A program made the translations under genes and the position numbers. The notes beneath the pieces are model-generated. The model worked only from the letters and a program-made list of their open reading frames with translations, had not been told where the DNA came from and did no database searches. Positions 6,062-7,534 of a stretch of DNA of 7,534 nt are shown here, one piece after another (the first letter of the stretch is position 1; each line of letters begins with the position of its first letter). The stretch comes from Halieaceae bacterium (GTDB lineage Bacteria > Pseudomonadota > Gammaproteobacteria > Pseudomonadales > Halieaceae): contig DPGN01000067.1 of the NCBI GenBank assembly GCA_003523185.1, positions 14,601-22,134 on the forward strand. The letters run 5' to 3'.

Positions 6062-6067
6062 TCCATC

Positions 6068-6628
6068 GTGGAAGGACACACAGTTGCCTACTCTCAGAGC
6101 ACCATTATCGAACTGATGGTGCCCAGCTACGCCAACTTTGGCGGCAAGGTCCACGGTGGCACACTGATGTCCTTGATGGACAAAGTAGCTTACGTCTGTG
6201 CCAGTAAGCATGCGGGCAACTATTGCGTGACGGTATCGGTGGATAACGTGGAATTCCTTCAGCCTGTCGAGGTTGGAGAGGTCATCAAGCTCATGGGATC
6301 CGTCAACTATGTAGGCCGCAAGTCGCTCGTGGTAGGTATCAAAGTGGTGGCGGAAAACCTGCAAGCAGGAATCAGTAAGCACACTAATACCTGTTACTTC
6401 ACCATGGTTGCCAAAAGCGCCGATGGCAATACGGCTGAGGTGCCACCCCTAATTTTAAAATCTCACGATGACGTGCGCCGGTTCTTAAGTGCGTTGCAGC
6501 GCAAGCGCCTCCGGATGCAGGACAACGAGTTTATGGACAAATATCGGCAAGACTTCGTTTATGATACTGGGTCGGCGGAGCTATTACATGACCAGCGCTG
6601 CCACGTACTGCTTGACGCAGAAAAATAA
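6068..6628 (+). CDS. Hotdog-fold acyl-CoA thioesterase (YciA/BACH type)
   Basis: The protein has 186 residues and starts at GTG 6068, chosen because of the AGGAG six bases upstream. It has no signal peptide, so it is cytoplasmic. The hotdog domain spans about residues 8-116, with NFGGKVHGGTLMSLMD at 23-38. N23 and D38 align by eye with the catalytic Asn and Asp of YciA and mammalian ACOT7. SVDNVEFLQPVEVGEVI and SKHTNTCYFTMVA continue the fold. The expected reaction is hydrolysis of acyl-CoA to free acid and CoA. It is longer than single-domain YciA (about 130 residues) because of a charged C-terminal tail, roughly residues 117-186 (SHDDVRRFLSALQRKRLRMQ), which could be a helical oligomerisation element. 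It is 54 bp after the BciB-like gene and 19 bp before a flavin oxidoreductase gene, probably co-transcribed with the latter. Chain-length preference cannot be read from the sequence. Confidence 0.88.
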   Translation: MEGHTVAYSQSTIIELMVPSYANFGGKVHGGTLMSLMDKVAYVCASKHAGNYCVTVSVDNVEFLQPVEVGEVIKLMGSVNYVGRKSLVVGIKVVAENLQAGISKHTNTCYFTMVAKSADGNTAEVPPLILKSHDDVRRFLSALQRKRLRMQDNEFMDKYRQDFVYDTGSAELLHDQRCHVLLDAEK

Positions 6629-6647
6629 ATAAACTCGGAGTAAGCCC

Positions 6648-7534
6648 ATGCTTAACCAGCCCCTAGCACTACCCTGTGGCGCGGTCGTACCTAATCGTAT
6701 GTGCAAAGCCGCCATGACGGAGGGTCTGGCGCATCCCGATGGGACCGCATCAGCAGAATTAGAGCGTCTCTACGGTATTTGGAGTGATGGCGGCTCTGGC
6801 ATCCTGCTCTCAGGCAATATTCAGGTCGATGGTGATCACCTCGAACGACCAGGGAATGTGATTGTCGACAGCGCACTATCTGATGATGCGTTCGCGGCAC
6901 TGCAGAGAATGGCAGTCGCAGGCACACGTAACGGCAATCACTTGTGGGCTCAAATAAGCCATGCTGGCAGGCAAACACAGAAAATCGTCAATCCAGCACC
7001 TAAGGCCCCCTCTGCTGTGCGATTGCGTTTGCCGCAGAGTCAGTTTGGAGAGCCCGTCGCGCTGACCGCGGAAGAGATCGAATCGATTGTTGAGCGCTTC
7101 GTACGCTGCGCGGTTACTTGCAAAGAAGCAGGTTTTACCGGTGTGCAGTTTCACTCGGCACACGGCTACCTGCTCTCTCAGTTCTTAAGCCCGCTAACGA
7201 ATCAGCGTGAAGATGAGTGGGGCGGCACATTGGAAAATCGCGCTCGAGCGCTCATTGCCATCGTCACTCAAGCACGCGAGGCACTCGGGACCGACTTTCC
7301 CATTTCAGTAAAACTTAATAGCGCAGACTTCCAGAAAGGTGGTTTTGATTTTGATGACTCCTTGATGATAGCCAAGTGGCTAGCGGATGCGGGCGTTGAT
7401 TTACTGGAAATTTCCGGTGGTACCTACGAGCAGCCTCGATTGCTCAATCTGGATGGTGTCGAGCCAATCGAAGAGCAGTCACTTGCCAGAAGCACACTGT
7501 CACGAGAGGCCTATTTTGTTGATTTTGCGAAGGC
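6648..7534 (+). CDS. Old Yellow Enzyme family NADH:flavin oxidoreductase, 3'-truncated
   Basis: The frame opens at ATG 6648 with GGAG at 6637-6640, seven bases upstream, and stays open to the window end, giving 295 residues. The family is commonly 360-420 residues or longer, so the C-terminus is missing. It is an FMN-binding TIM barrel. Seen in order: PNRMCKAAMTEGLA (15-28) at strand beta-1, GIWSDGGSGILLSGNIQV, LWAQISHAGRQ (99-109), FHSAHGYLLSQFLSP (168-182) with the substrate-binding pair H169/H172, NQREDEWGGTLENRARAL (185-202), PISVKLNSAD (218-227) and GVDLLEISGGTYEQP (249-263). The His-x2-His form and C19 suggest the YqjM or 2,4-dienoyl-CoA-reductase-like branch rather than the plant-type His-Asn branch. 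Whether it carries the C-terminal Fe-S/FAD module of dienoyl-CoA reductases lies beyond the window. The likely reaction is NAD(P)H-dependent reduction of an activated C=C bond. With the thioesterase next to it, an enoyl-CoA substrate is plausible (inference). Confidence 0.92.
   Translation, partial: MLNQPLALPCGAVVPNRMCKAAMTEGLAHPDGTASAELERLYGIWSDGGSGILLSGNIQVDGDHLERPGNVIVDSALSDDAFAALQRMAVAGTRNGNHLWAQISHAGRQTQKIVNPAPKAPSAVRLRLPQSQFGEPVALTAEEIESIVERFVRCAVTCKEAGFTGVQFHSAHGYLLSQFLSPLTNQREDEWGGTLENRARALIAIVTQAREALGTDFPISVKLNSADFQKGGFDFDDSLMIAKWLADAGVDLLEISGGTYEQPRLLNLDGVEPIEEQSLARSTLSREAYFVDFAK

Noticed and set aside
1..7534. RNA genes, CRISPR arrays, insertion sequences, attachment sites
   Set aside because: None seen: no tRNA-like cloverleaf noticed, no regularly spaced long repeats, no transposase or integrase motifs on either strand.

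Overview
The window looks like chromosome from a marine-type gammaproteobacterium. The left edge is the C-terminal part of the housekeeping sigma factor RpoD, close to the Escherichia coli protein as I remember it. Exported c-type cytochromes, a short Coq4-like protein and a BciB/HCAR-type flavin/Fe-S protein suggest an aerobic, quinone- and cytochrome-rich group such as the OM60/NOR5 (Halieaceae) lineage. That placement is inference from gene content and memory, not from a search.

Layout: (1) rpoD, 5'-truncated, + strand, 1-771. (2) A small Coq4-like gene on the - strand, 802-1266, convergent with rpoD. (3) A 284-bp divergent intergenic region, 1267-1550, with an AT-rich array of 16-bp tandem repeats just upstream of, and running into, a putative promoter. 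(4) A tightly packed + strand operon, 1551-6013. It encodes an exported diheme cytochrome c, an exported MauG/cytochrome c peroxidase-like diheme protein, an exported right-handed beta-helix protein with a C-terminal monoheme cytochrome domain, and a cytoplasmic BciB/HCAR-like F420-hydrogenase-beta-family protein. Junctions are an overlap, a 5-bp gap and a GTGA overlap. (5) After 54 bp, a hotdog acyl-CoA thioesterase with a good ribosome binding site, then 19 bp later an Old Yellow Enzyme family oxidoreductase cut off by the window end.

How the genes may work together: the first three operon products would form a periplasmic unit with five predicted c-hemes. The dihaem cytochrome would carry electrons, the MauG-like protein would do peroxide or high-valent-iron chemistry, and the beta-helix/cytochrome fusion could be a scaffold or substrate-binding partner. 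The translationally coupled cytoplasmic protein of a reductase family that acts on tetrapyrroles and related cofactors is the most unexpected member. No characterised pathway I know contains all four, so this operon is the best candidate for an undescribed system. The thioesterase and the ene-reductase-like flavoprotein look like a separate lipid or enoyl metabolism pair that may share the transcript. I see no RNA genes, CRISPR arrays, insertion sequences or phage genes.
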